Shown: piece by piece, positions 25,749-38,075 of the stretch
How the letters are laid out: each line of letters starts with the position of its first letter
Numbering within the stretch: position 1 is the stretch's first letter
Assembly (NCBI GenBank): GCA_902764825.1
Contig: CACWXL010000002.1
Span: 283,321-347,320 of the forward strand
Source of the DNA: Oscillospiraceae bacterium
GTDB taxonomy: Bacteria; Bacillota; Clostridia; Saccharofermentanales; Saccharofermentanaceae
Reading direction: 5' to 3'
DNA: 64,000 nucleotides
Translations under genes and position numbers: made by a program
The notes under the pieces: model-generated
Database searches by the model: none
Seen by the model: the letters and a program-made list of their open reading frames with translations, nothing else
What the model was told of the DNA's origin: nothing

Positions 25749-28700
25749 TTAATCATTTTCGCTTTGCTCCTGCCCCCTTTCCCGCTTCTTGCGCTCGATC
25801 TGTACTACTGCGCCTGCGAAACATGTTGCGGAAGATATCATCACGATCAATGCCGTCATGCTGTCATCCTTAACAGCCGTGGGCGCTACGATTGCAGCTT
25901 CCTTGTTTGTAAACGTAATTGTTATATTTTTATTTACTTCTACAAAACCTGTTGAATTGCCTGTGCCGTCCATATGGAAATTATCGCCGTCAACTACGTA
26001 TGTGGTCGTGTATTTACCGGGTGTATCCTCTGCCTCAGTAACGCTCACACTCATTCCACTGTGAACGGTAAATACTTTGCTGGCAGTTCCGTTTGCAGCA
26101 GGAGCTAATGTGAATGTTGCAATGCCGTCAGAATCGGTAACGATATCATCGGACGTATCTGCCGTACCGTTATCGCTCAGCGTGTAGTTAGATATTGCAG
26201 TGTTGTTTTCCTTAAGCTGCAATGTGAACGTAAATGTACCGGCACCACCGATAACGGTCTTTGCTACAGTTACCTGATGCTTCTGTCTGATATTAGTAAA
26301 GAGAACATACTTATCAGAATCCGCATCGATATCTGCACTCGTTCCGTTATTTACTTCTCCGAGACTGCCTGCATCGGATCCGATCTGATAGGACGTGCTG
26401 TATCTGCTGTCTTCGCTCTCTTCGATCTGAACATTCGCGTTTTTGGGAACGTAAAGCAGTGCTGTCTGGTTATTGACCAACGTGAACTCCATCTTGCCGT
26501 TCGCATTAGTTCCCTGGCTGCCATAGACATTGGACAACTGGATCGGATTATCGCTGCCGTCTGTAAGCGTTACCGTGAAGAGGAAGTTGTTGACGCCATA
26601 ATCGTTTGAAACAGCTTTCTTAACGGTAATGCGCATCATCCTCGGGTTGACTACCTTAATGATGTAAGTCTGAGTTGCATTCTCGTATTCGACGTTGACA
26701 ACATCAGCAGGATTGCCGGTTGTTACAGTAACAGCAGAACCTGTGATATCAACTGTCGCAGGAGCCTGAAGCTTTGTATGACGTACGCCGTCATGGTCAG
26801 GCAGGGATGTTTCGGTAAGTGTATACTCACCTGCATACGCTTCGCCTTCCCAGACAAGACCTGTTCCTGCTGCTGAGAACTTCGTGCCCTCGAAAACGCC
26901 GGGGAACGTAAAGTTCGCACTGTCCAAAGGATCATCCAGATCGTCTACGACTACAAGACGGATCTTCTGTTTCTTAAGCGTGTTCGTAAAAGTGACTATC
27001 GTATTATCAGTTACTACGAACGAGAACACATTACCGTCAGTGTTAAGATCCGTTGCAGGAGAACTGTCAGATGTTCTTATTCCCTGAGCAGTTGTATCGA
27101 AGCGCTCACTGTCAACATTCTCTGTAATGGTAAGCGTAACACCCGTAGGGATACCTTCGATCTTCCACTCACCGCCGTTCTCGGCATCCGCACCGCTTAC
27201 GATGTAATTGCTCGTAGGATCAAGTGTGTAGCTCTCGCCATTCTCCAATGCAACGTTAAACTCGAAGCTCTCAGGATCCAATGTATCCGGCAGCAATGTC
27301 TTCTTGATGGTTACGTCTGCTGTCTTTCTTGTATTTGTATAGATTACTGTTCCGCCTGCAAAAGTATCTGTCCAGGTAAGCTTTCTTTCTGCTTCATTAG
27401 CTGTCAACTGCGCATTTGTTGTATGAGCAGCTATTTCCATGCTCGGAACGTACTCTTCTGTATAGTCTGCTTCAGTAACAGAGAGATTGAGATTTTGGAA
27501 ACTGAAATCCTTATAAAATCCTGTTCCAGTCGGATTGCTTGTCGTAATAGTATTTCTCCAATACCAGCTCAGAACAGTAGCATTGCCAATCTGAGTATCA
27601 GGGCTACCATCAGAGTTTCGTTGCCACTTGGTAACAGTCATTGTCAAAGAAGGACGCACACCGGTCTGATTAGTCTCGTTCTTCTCAGTAACGATCTTCA
27701 AATACTGATTATGTTTCAAGGTAAAATCATCAGAAAGTTTAGCAGTATTGTTCTGGGCCGTGTTATTAGCTATCTCCCCAACAGTCTGCGAATTCTTCCA
27801 ACGATAATTTGGATTCCACCAACTGCCATTTGACTCAGATTCGGTATATCTGAAGCCGCCACCAAAGGAAACCGTAAATGTGAAGTCCTTACTCTGATCA
27901 CCCGGTTCCGGAACATTCTTCCATACATAAACCGTGCTGGCATCAGCATTTGCTTTCCAGATAGCATAGAGTGTCTTCTCTTCTATATCTGCAGAAGAAG
28001 ATCCACTATTAGTAAAGAATGCAGTCAAGTCAGTGATCGTCCATGCACCAGTAGTATAAGTCGGTGTTGTAGCATCAGGATTTTCGTCCCAACCTACAAG
28101 CTCCCAACCGATACGTGTGCTTGTACTAGGCAATGTATAAGTAGTTGTAGTTTCAGTCTGATAGAAAACAACACCGGTAGGCGTTTCAGAGAATGTAACT
28201 TCTCTTGTAGCTCCGCCAGTATAGTTGTCATCAAGTATCAGTGTATGCGGCGCTTTCTCTGCAGTAAATGTAATGACAACGCCTTCTTCATGAGTTACTA
28301 ATCCCTGTTCATCTGTAAAAGTAAATGTTTCAGTGTTCGGGACACGGTAATAATTTCCAGACAGAGTTCTTGCTGTAGGATTTGTTGTTCCAAGTTCACT
28401 CTTAGCACTAAGCCAATAGCCGGTGCCTAATGTATTAGTACCGCTTAAGGTAATCTTTTCGAGTTCACCGTAAGGAACAACCAGTCTTATATACTCGCCA
28501 TCAGCTACAGTAATACTCTGATTAGGATTAAGAGCTGTACGTGAGAACGAGCCGTCTGTCTGATTGACGATGTGAACAGCCTGATTTGTGCCGCTAACAG
28601 TGAAAGTAACAGGGCCAACACCGGTATCATTTTTAATCGTCAGGTAAACCATCGGTTCCCATACAGCGTACAGTGTGTGCTGTTCGCCGGGTGTAACTGC

Positions 28701-31700
28701 AATTATTGCATCAGCAGGATAATCAGGTACGAAATCCGTATCCGGAGCATCCAGATCAAATCCGATCAGCTTAAATCCTTTGTTGTGTTTGAAAACGATC
28801 GTGCCTGCAGGATCTAATGCCGCTCCTGTAATCTCACTTTGAGTAAGTGTTGTCGCATATTTATAAAGCTCAACAGAAGCGTTTGACTGTGTATCGCCGA
28901 AATAGATGCAGGTGCTGTCTGAATAGTAGTGGCCAGGCCACTTCCATGCAGGTAAAGTACCGTTGGAAAGATCGATCGATCCTGTTCCGGCATTCATAGC
29001 GTCTTTACCGGCATTCAACGTCAGGTTAATGACGTCAGGCCTTCTGTAAGCCTCACTTCTCTTCTGGTAAACGGCCTGCATATGGATAACCATGTTCTCA
29101 TCGGAATATCTGGCCTTTACAGTAAGATCCTGACCTGCTGTGTAATAAACACCGGGCTCAAGAGGTGTGTAATAAGGCCTGCCGTTTACTGTTGTGACTC
29201 TGACGATCTGCCAGCCTAAGAACTGGTAATCAACAAATTCTGCATCCTCGGAATTCTTACCGTTAACCCTGATGGATGTAGGCTCCTGCATTGCATGAGT
29301 TGCAGCTCCGTCAGAATACTTGGAATGTCCGTCCAAAGGATCAGTCCAGTCTTCAAGGTTAGCTGTGATGTAATCGTTATTGTCAGCGTAATACTCTGTT
29401 GTATAGAGCAGGCTATATCCACCTTCCAAACGCCATTCGGCGATCAATGTAGTCTCACCTGTAGCAGGCTGTGAGAAATCGAAAGGTGTATTTTGACGAA
29501 CGCCGTTTACAACTTCATACCACGCGAGGAAGACGTACTCCTCACCGCTTCTGAGAGTTCTGTACTTTTCGCTTGATACGTAGGTTGCTTCCCACTGGGC
29601 ACGAGGCAGAGGTACCAATTCAGGATCCCTGGCCTGACGGGTTTCTACTTCGTGAACATAATACTGATAGAAAATATTCAGGGACTGAACAGTATCCTTG
29701 ATATATACAGCAGCACGGCCGGGAGCGGAGATCTTACCTGCTCCACCTTCCTGATTGGATTTATAAATGTAAACATAGCGGTATACATCATTAGGATCCA
29801 TCTGGACTGCTTCAGCATCACTTACTTCAACATAAAGACGCTTTACGTTATCGTAACGCTCGATTGTCTGAGTCGCTGTATTGTCAAAGTATGTAGCAAA
29901 TCCGTTGTTAGTACCGGAAAGACCGGTAGTTTCCATCTGTTCAGCTGTGAACCAACTATAGTCGATAGAATCGATAACACCGCCGTTAGGATTAACATTA
30001 ACAGGGTATGTTACCAAAGACCATTTAGCATAGATAACTTTACCTGCCGCAGGCATAGTAGCATTTGCAAAATCGAACGGAACTGAACCTGCCGCATCTT
30101 CATACCAGCCATCGAAATAGTAATTCGAATTAGGTGTTGCAGGAGCAACAGTTCCACTGTAAGATGCAAGACTCGTTTCGTAAGGAATATTAGCGAAAAC
30201 CTGTGCAGCCGGTGCACTTCCCGCAAGCTGAGGCGGATAGTTAGGAGCAAACGTCAGATCGTAAGAATTGCGTGAATAATAGAAATTCGCAGTTATATTT
30301 CCGCCTGAAACTCTTTCAATGTTTTTAAAGCCTGTATATGCCGGAGCGTTCTGCTGAGAAATATCCGTGTTACTAGATTTTGCAATAAAAGAGTCGGCCA
30401 GATAGAATGTCCTGCCGTTTCTTGTGACTACCGTTGCCTGAGAATAGTCCACACCATCAAGAGTTTCAAAGTAAATATTATATGTCCAGTTATTGGGATT
30501 TGATGTTCTGTAGCTGGCAATAAGAAAATTTCCATCTGGATTGTTTAAAAAACCAAGGATTTTTTCGTCCATGATAGAAACTACACCCTTTACGGTATCA
30601 TTTTGGCCTGCGCTACCATATAAACCGGCGTTAGCCATAAGCCACCAACCGGAAAGCCTTCGTGCGCTATTTCCTGAATTAACATTTGGGAATCTCACAT
30701 AATCCGGCCACACACTTGAGACATCTGAACCATAATTTGCAGTAATCACATAGAAATAATAGCGGTTACCACTATAAACCTCTGTTTGGATCTTGCTTAA
30801 ATCATAAGTGCAAACAGCTGATAATTCTGTAGTAGCGGCAGAGTTCCAAACCATGCCGGAACCACCGGTACAATAAGACTGCCACGTTTTATCTTGAGGT
30901 GGTCTATATGTTCCTTCCAGTACTGGAACATAGAAATTACCAGTTGCATTACCGTTATTATCTACGGAGTGTCTGGCAAAGACGAACTTCAGGTTATAAG
31001 TAATGCGATCATAGTAAACATTGATAACCGTACCACCCTGAGGATCAATGTTCCCGAGATTCTCACAACGGGCATACTGGAAGCCGGTGTAATTAAGTCC
31101 AAGCAGATTAGCGCTTATGTTTTGAATTTGATTCTGCTCATCAACATAATGACCTGAGAAACTACGTAAAACATTCTCAGTTATAGGATTGCTCGTGACT
31201 CTGGAATACCGGCTGCATCAGTAGACTTCTGCTTCCAGATAACGACCTTGTACTGTGCAGTAGTATTCGGAATCCAGTTAGCATAGAGCGTCTTGCTGTC
31301 TAAAGCATCATAAGCCTTGATCTTACCGCCGGAAACTTTGAAGCCGGGCTCATTGACTGAAGCCGTTGTTAAAACATTTCCGTCAGCACCGGTAATCTGA
31401 ACTCCTGAACCGTCAGCTTCGGTATACCAGCCGCCGAATATGAAGCCGTTTCTGGTTGTTGTAGGCAGTGAAGTTACAGCATACTCATCACCCTCAGCGT
31501 CATCGCTGGTGAAAATGAGCTGCGGCTTAACGAACAATGCACCGTTTCCGCTGGGACCGATATCGAAATTGATATAACGGGCCTGAACGAAGTGAGGATA
31601 AAGATCAATGGTAGTAGCACCGGCGGTGATATATGTGCCGTCCTTGCCGGGCTGGATGATCTCTTCGTTATTGGAATCAATCGTTCTGATCAATTCAGGA

Positions 31701-33193
31701 GTAGAACCGTTATATCTGTCCCAACCGATAAATACAACGTGTACAGGATCGTTGCTCGGTGACTTAACATCACTTATTTTAACTTCAGTCTGATTGCTGC
31801 TTCCGAGAACAATGAGCTTACGCGAAAGAAGCGTATCTCCAATCGATGTACCTTTCTCACCGAGATGGAAATTAACGAAGTAATAATTGCTGTAGATAGG
31901 TGCGAGATATACATGAGCACAGCCTTCGGAATCGACATCTGTAGATGTACCGGAAGCATTGCCTACGGTCCAGTTGATGGAAGTAATTGTTGTGCCTGAT
32001 TTAACCGCACTGACAGTTACATTCTTATCAAGTTCGACACGGATAGGATCATTTACAGGCCAGCTGTATGTGATCGTGCCGGAATAGGTATTGTTAGAAG
32101 AATTATAAGTGACGCTGTCAGCAGTTTTATTAACTTCATACCATCCGTAGAAATATGTATTCTGAGTATTCATCGGAGCTTCGATGGACTCAAGCTTGTC
32201 ACCGTCTCGGACGATCATGGAGACCTGCTTATTGCCTGCATCTGGATCCGTTGCCTTGTTATTGAATACATAAGGAGCAGAAGTATAGTTGTCACCATCA
32301 GGCTGATAGTCCTCGCCAACGGGAGCTATGAAGTGGAACTGGACTCTGGGAGTAACAACCTCTCCACCCTCGTGCTCTATGATGACATAAACGCTGAAGT
32401 GACCGGCTTCGAATTCTACCTTGCCGTTCTTAACCTCAGCGTCGATCTTCTCGATATTTTCATTCTTGATGTCGACAGGCTTGCCGCTCTCGGCGATCTC
32501 ATCAGGAACATAAATGACTTCCGTTTCGTTTTTTGTAACACTGTTACATTCTTCCGATGCTACCTCGATCTTGAGGAGCTCAGCGGGCTGCCATTCGTTT
32601 CCGTTCTTATCGAAAACCTTGATGTCGTAAGCTGCGATAACCTTTGCACCGCTGACTTCGACCTCTACCTTCTCTGCAGTAACCTTAACTTCTGCAGGTA
32701 AAAGGCCTGATACGTATATATCTTCTCCTTCAGCCTTGATCCTGCGCTCTTTGAGCTCGATATCAGGCTTAGCGGGCTTTGTCTCATTATTCTCAGACTC
32801 TGAAGGAACCTCTTCTGAACTTTCTGTCTCTTTTATATCTGTTTCTGTGGATTCTGTTGTCTCGGGTTCTGCCGGCTCTGTGTTTTCGATATCCGTGAAA
32901 CTTATTTCATTTTCGCCTTCTGTAACATCGATGACATTAGTTTCATTTTTCTCTTCCGGTGTCACATTCTCAACGGAGGTTTCAACGGGAGCTGCTGTTG
33001 TCTCTACAACGGTAGCCTCGCTCTCGGCCGAAGACGCTTCTGCATCTTCGACCTCATCAGCGAAAACAGTTCTTATAGACTTGAAGAGCAGGCCTGCTTT
33101 GTCATAGGACATGATTACGGAAGCTGTCATTGCCGAAACCAGAACGATAGCAACGAGCTTTTTGGATAAGATACGATATTTAATGCGCTTCAT
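25749..33193 (-). pseudogene. Giant sortase-anchored adhesin, split by a -1 frameshift near 31181-31217
   Basis: Two frames form one surface protein. The 5' part (33193 to 31181) has a signal peptide, a Glu/Thr/Ser-rich stalk and InlB/Flg_new-type B-repeats (NGFIFGGWYTEADG; LYANWIPN). It stops just after YKVVIWKQK. The other frame opens at 31217 and carries the expected continuation (NVLRSFSGHYVDEQ; FQYARCENLG; VINVYYDR), then more B-repeats, four or more Cna-B/FctA-like domains (VTIKKTLLPD, MRITVKKAVS, HQVTVAKTVIGG) and an anchor with VAPTAVKDD, a hydrophobic span and RKKRERG. A one-base deletion would explain the split; total length is about 2480 codons. It may be a sequencing error, a recent mutation or phase variation. 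Start 33193 has AGGA 7 bp upstream. Confidence 0.85.
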
Positions 33194-33235
33194 AATCATG
33201 TCCTATTATTACAAATTGCCTAGTCTTACAATCCG

Positions 33236-33269
33236 ATAATAACAAAGCACTGGGGACAGAATGGGGACA
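33236..33269 (-). promoter_or_regulatory. Adhesin promoter with TGTCCC direct repeats
   Basis: Minus strand: TGTCCCC (33269-33263), then TGTCCCC (33258-33252) with an 11-bp period, then 11 bp from TGTCCC to TATTAT (33241-33236). This matches the pilin promoter in repeat sequence, period and distance to the -10 element. Confidence 0.7.
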
Positions 33270-33384
33270 CTATTAAGCTAATAAATAATAAGAATCTGTG
33301 AATTCAGTAAAACATAAAAGAAAAAGCCGGTATGACGAGGCGGCCCCTTTGTACTATTGTGCCTTTCGGGTAAAGGTTGCTTAT

Positions 33385-33753
33385 TTATGTTGAGGAACTT
33401 CTTGCCTTCTTTAATGCGGCAAAAGTTTCATCGCTCAATACATGTTCGATCCTGCAAGCATCTGCTTCGGCGGTCTTTTCATTAACTCCGAGAGACATAA
33501 TGAAATCTTTCAGAACAACACGTTTCTCGTATATGTTTTTTGCGATGCTCTCACCTTTCTGGGTCAATGTTATATATCCTTGCGGATCGATCTTTATATA
33601 GCCCTCGGTCTTAAGCTTTCCCATAGCGCGGCTTACGCTCGGCTTCGAAAAACCCAAGTGATTTACAACGTCCAACGAACGTACCGGCTCATCTTTCTCA
33701 GAGAGCACCAATACTGATTCAAGATACATTTGCCCCGATTCTCTAAGGACCAT
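33385..33753 (-). CDS. DtxR/MntR-family metal-dependent repressor
   Basis: A 122-residue regulator with an N-terminal winged helix (SGQMYLESVLVLSEKDEPVRSLDVVNHLGFSKPSVSRAMGKLKTEGYI) and a metal-binding/dimerisation helix region (DFIMSLGVNEKTAEADACRIEHVLSDE), the short form without the SH3-like domain. The C-A-C-RIEH block holds the expected metal ligands. GGAGG precedes ATG. It lies between enolase and the pilus locus, each separated by a terminator. The TTAG-N6-CTAA boxes at the feo, importer, exporter and flavodoxin promoters of this window match the DtxR/IdeR box, so this protein is the likely iron repressor. Fe versus Mn specificity cannot be told. Confidence 0.88.
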   Translation of the reverse strand: MVLRESGQMYLESVLVLSEKDEPVRSLDVVNHLGFSKPSVSRAMGKLKTEGYIKIDPQGYITLTQKGESIAKNIYEKRVVLKDFIMSLGVNEKTAEADACRIEHVLSDETFAALKKARSSST

Positions 33754-33782
33754 AAAACCTCCTGTTCTTCTAAAAGGGAGAA

Positions 33783-33811
33783 GGACTGCCGCCTCATCAA
33801 GACGGCAGCCC
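33783..33811 (-). terminator. Terminator after enolase
   Basis: Minus strand: GGGCTGCCG pairs with CGGCAGTCC around an 11-nt loop, followed by a pyrimidine-rich tail ending in TTTT. It lies 31 bp after the eno stop. A weaker hairpin of similar type (GCCG with CGGC then a T tract, about 33324-33345) follows the DtxR-family gene. Confidence 0.75.
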
Positions 33812-33842
33812 CCCTAGACATGATGTATAAACAGAGGAGAAA

Positions 33843-35937
<2,095 letters not shown>

Positions 35938-35977
35938 TATTAACTCCAGTTCCGATCAGCAGAGCTGACCAAAAATA

Positions 35978-36400
35978 TTAGGATGCGAGAGCTGCGCCGA
36001 GATTCTTGCAGCTTGCAACGCCGTCAGCATCAGGTGCATCGTTAACCGTAACGCTGTCGCATACAAGGTTTGCGCCTGCTGCCTTGCAGCGGTCTTCCCA
36101 GTTTCTCATCCATTCACCGTCGCCCCATCCGTAAGAACCGAAGAGTGCGATCTTCTTGCCGGAAAGAGAACCTTCGATTGCAGTAAACATAGGATCGAAC
36201 TCGCCTTCCTCAAGAACTTCGGCGCCCATTGCAGGACAACCGAATGCGATTGCGTCGAATTCAGCTACCTTATCTGCAGTAAAGTCAGAAGGACCAAGAA
36301 CAGATACCTCTGCGCCCTTCTCCTTCATGCCGTCAGCTACAGCGTTAGCCATAGCTTCTGTATTGCCAGTACCACTCCAAAAAACAACTGCTGTTTTCAT
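35978..36400 (-). CDS. Flavodoxin
   Basis: A 140-residue FMN electron-transfer protein. The phosphate-binding loop is WSGTGNTEAMA (residues 9-19), and the FMN-flanking regions FGCPAMGAEVLEEGEF and FGSYGWGDGEWMRNW are present. Flavodoxins replace ferredoxin under iron limitation. It is 24 bp downstream of the DUF3793 gene, whose promoter carries a DtxR-type box, so iron-dependent expression is expected. Confidence 0.95.
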   Translation of the reverse strand: MKTAVVFWSGTGNTEAMANAVADGMKEKGAEVSVLGPSDFTADKVAEFDAIAFGCPAMGAEVLEEGEFDPMFTAIEGSLSGKKIALFGSYGWGDGEWMRNWEDRCKAAGANLVCDSVTVNDAPDADGVASCKNLGAALAS

Positions 36401-36424
36401 TTATGTAATTCCTTTCTCTTGGCG

Positions 36425-37018
36425 TCAGCACGCCGTTGTTAACTTTTCTATGGTGCTTCCTTCACGAAGTCTTCTGCAGTAGACAGATGTACATTTGTTG
36501 TACAGAGCGAAGCGCTTTTTCGCTTCATCAACATCTCCGTAAACTTTCCAGCACCCGATGCACTTTGAACCGCACGCATGATTCTCGATGAAGCCTCTTA
36601 CATCCTCAGACGGATATCCGAGGAACAGACCGATCTCATGCGGGAATTCGTCGGACTCGAAAAGTCTGCTTATAAGTGCCTTTACACATCCTTCCATGTC
36701 GTCAGGTTCATACCCTAATTCCGAAAGAAGCTCCCTGACGCCTTCTTCCATAAAGTACTTGCGGAGTTTCTCCGGACGGTACATATAAACCAGTGAAGGC
36801 TTGTTGACAGAACAGACAGGAATGAGGCGTACGCCGTAAGGACGGAGTCTGATGTTAAGGGATCTGACATGCTCTACTGTGTATTCGCTCGTCTGCCCTA
36901 TGCAGTTAAAGAGACTCCCTACCTTTATGCCTGCAAGAGTAGGTGCACAATTTCTCACCACCATCTCGTCAAACATCGGCAGATTCCTTTCTAGAAGTTT
37001 CCTTCGGTTATTCCCCAT
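36425..37018 (-). CDS. DUF3793 family protein
   Basis: A 197-residue cytosolic protein with the DUF3793 hallmarks: an early RNCAPTLAGIKVGSLFNC block, LIPVCSVNKPSLVYMYRP in the middle, then GLFLGYPSEDVRGFIEN and a Cys pair in CGSKCIGCWKVYGD. The biochemical role is unknown; these genes often accompany flavodoxins and iron-transport genes in Clostridia. The promoter (TTGACA-N17-TATATT) and a TTAG-N6-CTAA operator lie directly upstream, so it leads an iron-responsive flavodoxin operon. Confidence 0.88.
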   Translation of the reverse strand: MGNNRRKLLERNLPMFDEMVVRNCAPTLAGIKVGSLFNCIGQTSEYTVEHVRSLNIRLRPYGVRLIPVCSVNKPSLVYMYRPEKLRKYFMEEGVRELLSELGYEPDDMEGCVKALISRLFESDEFPHEIGLFLGYPSEDVRGFIENHACGSKCIGCWKVYGDVDEAKKRFALYNKCTSVYCRRLREGSTIEKLTTAC

Positions 37019-37026
37019 TTACTTCT

Positions 37027-37079
37027 GTTAGTCTTAACTAACCAACAAAGAATATACCAATTTGTTTGTGAGATGTCAA
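37027..37079 (-). promoter_or_regulatory. DUF3793/flavodoxin promoter with DtxR-type box
   Basis: Minus strand: TTGACA (37079-37074), 17-bp spacer, TATATT (37056-37051), then GTTAG-N6-CTAAC (37042-37027) over the expected start of transcription. A repressor bound here would block initiation. Confidence 0.75.
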
Positions 37080-37239
37080 TAAAAGATTTGAGTGAAATAG
37101 AAGTTAATTCCTATCAGACAGGCAGGATTATGGTGGAAACGCAGTTTTTCCTTGGGAATACTACACTTTGCACTCTGATTCATATATACTGTTTTCAAAA
37201 TTTCCTACACAAATTTATGAGGTTGTATGTTAATTCCTA

Positions 37240-37433
37240 TTGACTTGGTGGGTTTATAGGTTTATCATACGAGCATGCCATAAAAACCTGTCTCAGGCGG
37301 CGCGCCCTTAATAGCATCATGTTTCTAATCTTTCCTCTATTCTGTACATGATCGCCCGCCTGACTCATGATCTTTTGTTACGGTCAGTAACATAAATAAT
37401 CGCCCGGGAGCCCACAAGTTTCCGGGCTTTTTA
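37240..37433 (+). ncRNA. Candidate small RNA with own promoter and terminator
   Basis: A consensus promoter (TTGACT 37240-37245, 17-bp spacer, TATCAT 37263-37268) predicts a transcript from about 37275. It would fold into a nested hairpin (TCAGGCGG 37293-37300 with CCGCCTGA 37356-37363; ATCATGT 37316-37322 with ACATGAT 37346-37352) whose 23-nt loop is almost all pyrimidine (CTTTCCTC core, complementary to a ribosome binding site). A GTTAC/GTAAC hairpin and a terminator follow (GCCCGGGA with TTCCGGGC, then TTTTT, ending about 37433). No gene on this strand explains the terminator. The identical word GTTAATTCCTAT occurs at 37103 and, touching the -35, at 37229. Confidence 0.55.
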
Positions 37434-37451
37434 TTGACTATATCTCCTCAA

Positions 37452-38075
37452 TCAGATGAGCAGCATCAGGCCCAAGAACATTACTGCTCCGCTCCAGTTC
37501 GATGCACCGCCGATCCTCGTAATGAAAAGGACCGCTGCGATCGGAATGAAATTGATCACACATGCCCACTGAGGAAGTGAAGTAGCGCCACTTACGACTG
37601 CAATAAATAGGACCACACCGAGTGTGATCATTCCGATATAGCAGCAGATCATGGTAAGTGATGTATCCTTCATGAACTTCACTACCGCTCTTCTTGCTTC
37701 ATCGGTCCTTCCCATCTGCACATAGAACCATTCCCCTACACCGCAGAACACATGGTGCGCAACGCCGAATGACAAAAGGACTCCCGTTGCAATGAGGATT
37801 ATCACTGCGAAGGTTTTCGAAAACTCTGACATCCAAAGATAAAGTCCGTAATAACCGCAAGCGACCATAAGAAGTGCCAGACAGCCTGCAAGCATCGAGA
37901 TCAAAGGATTCCTTAAGGGCATTTTCTCGAATGTTTTAGAGAGTATCTTATTGTCAGACATCTTCGTAACATCAAGTTTCTTTCCGCCCGGAACATAGGT
38001 GATCAGGCAGTCACAGCATCCGCATATAAGATGCCCTGCTATTGCGATCAGGAAAAGGATCTTAACTACGCTCAT
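37452..38075 (-). CDS. Six-span membrane protein, paralogue of its upstream neighbour
   Basis: A 207-residue protein with about six hydrophobic spans and an early CGCCDCLITYVPGG motif. The neighbour encoded upstream has a matching CGVGDWLIGYEPEG block, so the two are distant paralogues of one family (possibly DUF6796; low certainty). GGAGG precedes ATG, and the gene overlaps the upstream paralogue by 14 bp. It is last in the ten-gene operon that begins at 45558. No enzymatic motif was seen; role unknown. Confidence 0.7.
   Translation of the reverse strand: MSVVKILFLIAIAGHLICGCCDCLITYVPGGKKLDVTKMSDNKILSKTFEKMPLRNPLISMLAGCLALLMVACGYYGLYLWMSEFSKTFAVIILIATGVLLSFGVAHHVFCGVGEWFYVQMGRTDEARRAVVKFMKDTSLTMICCYIGMITLGVVLFIAVVSGATSLPQWACVINFIPIAAVLFITRIGGASNWSGAVMFLGLMLLI

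Noticed and set aside
33240..33270. The GGGGACAGAATGGGGACA word as a transposon-linked repeat
   Set aside because: Similar words accompany some transposases, but here both copies sit at a fixed distance from -10 elements of pilus genes and no transposase is nearby; a regulator site explains it better.
37275..37433. 6S RNA
   Set aside because: Length is in range, but the nested stems with a pyrimidine-rich apical loop do not clearly show the 6S central bubble; kept as an unassigned small RNA.
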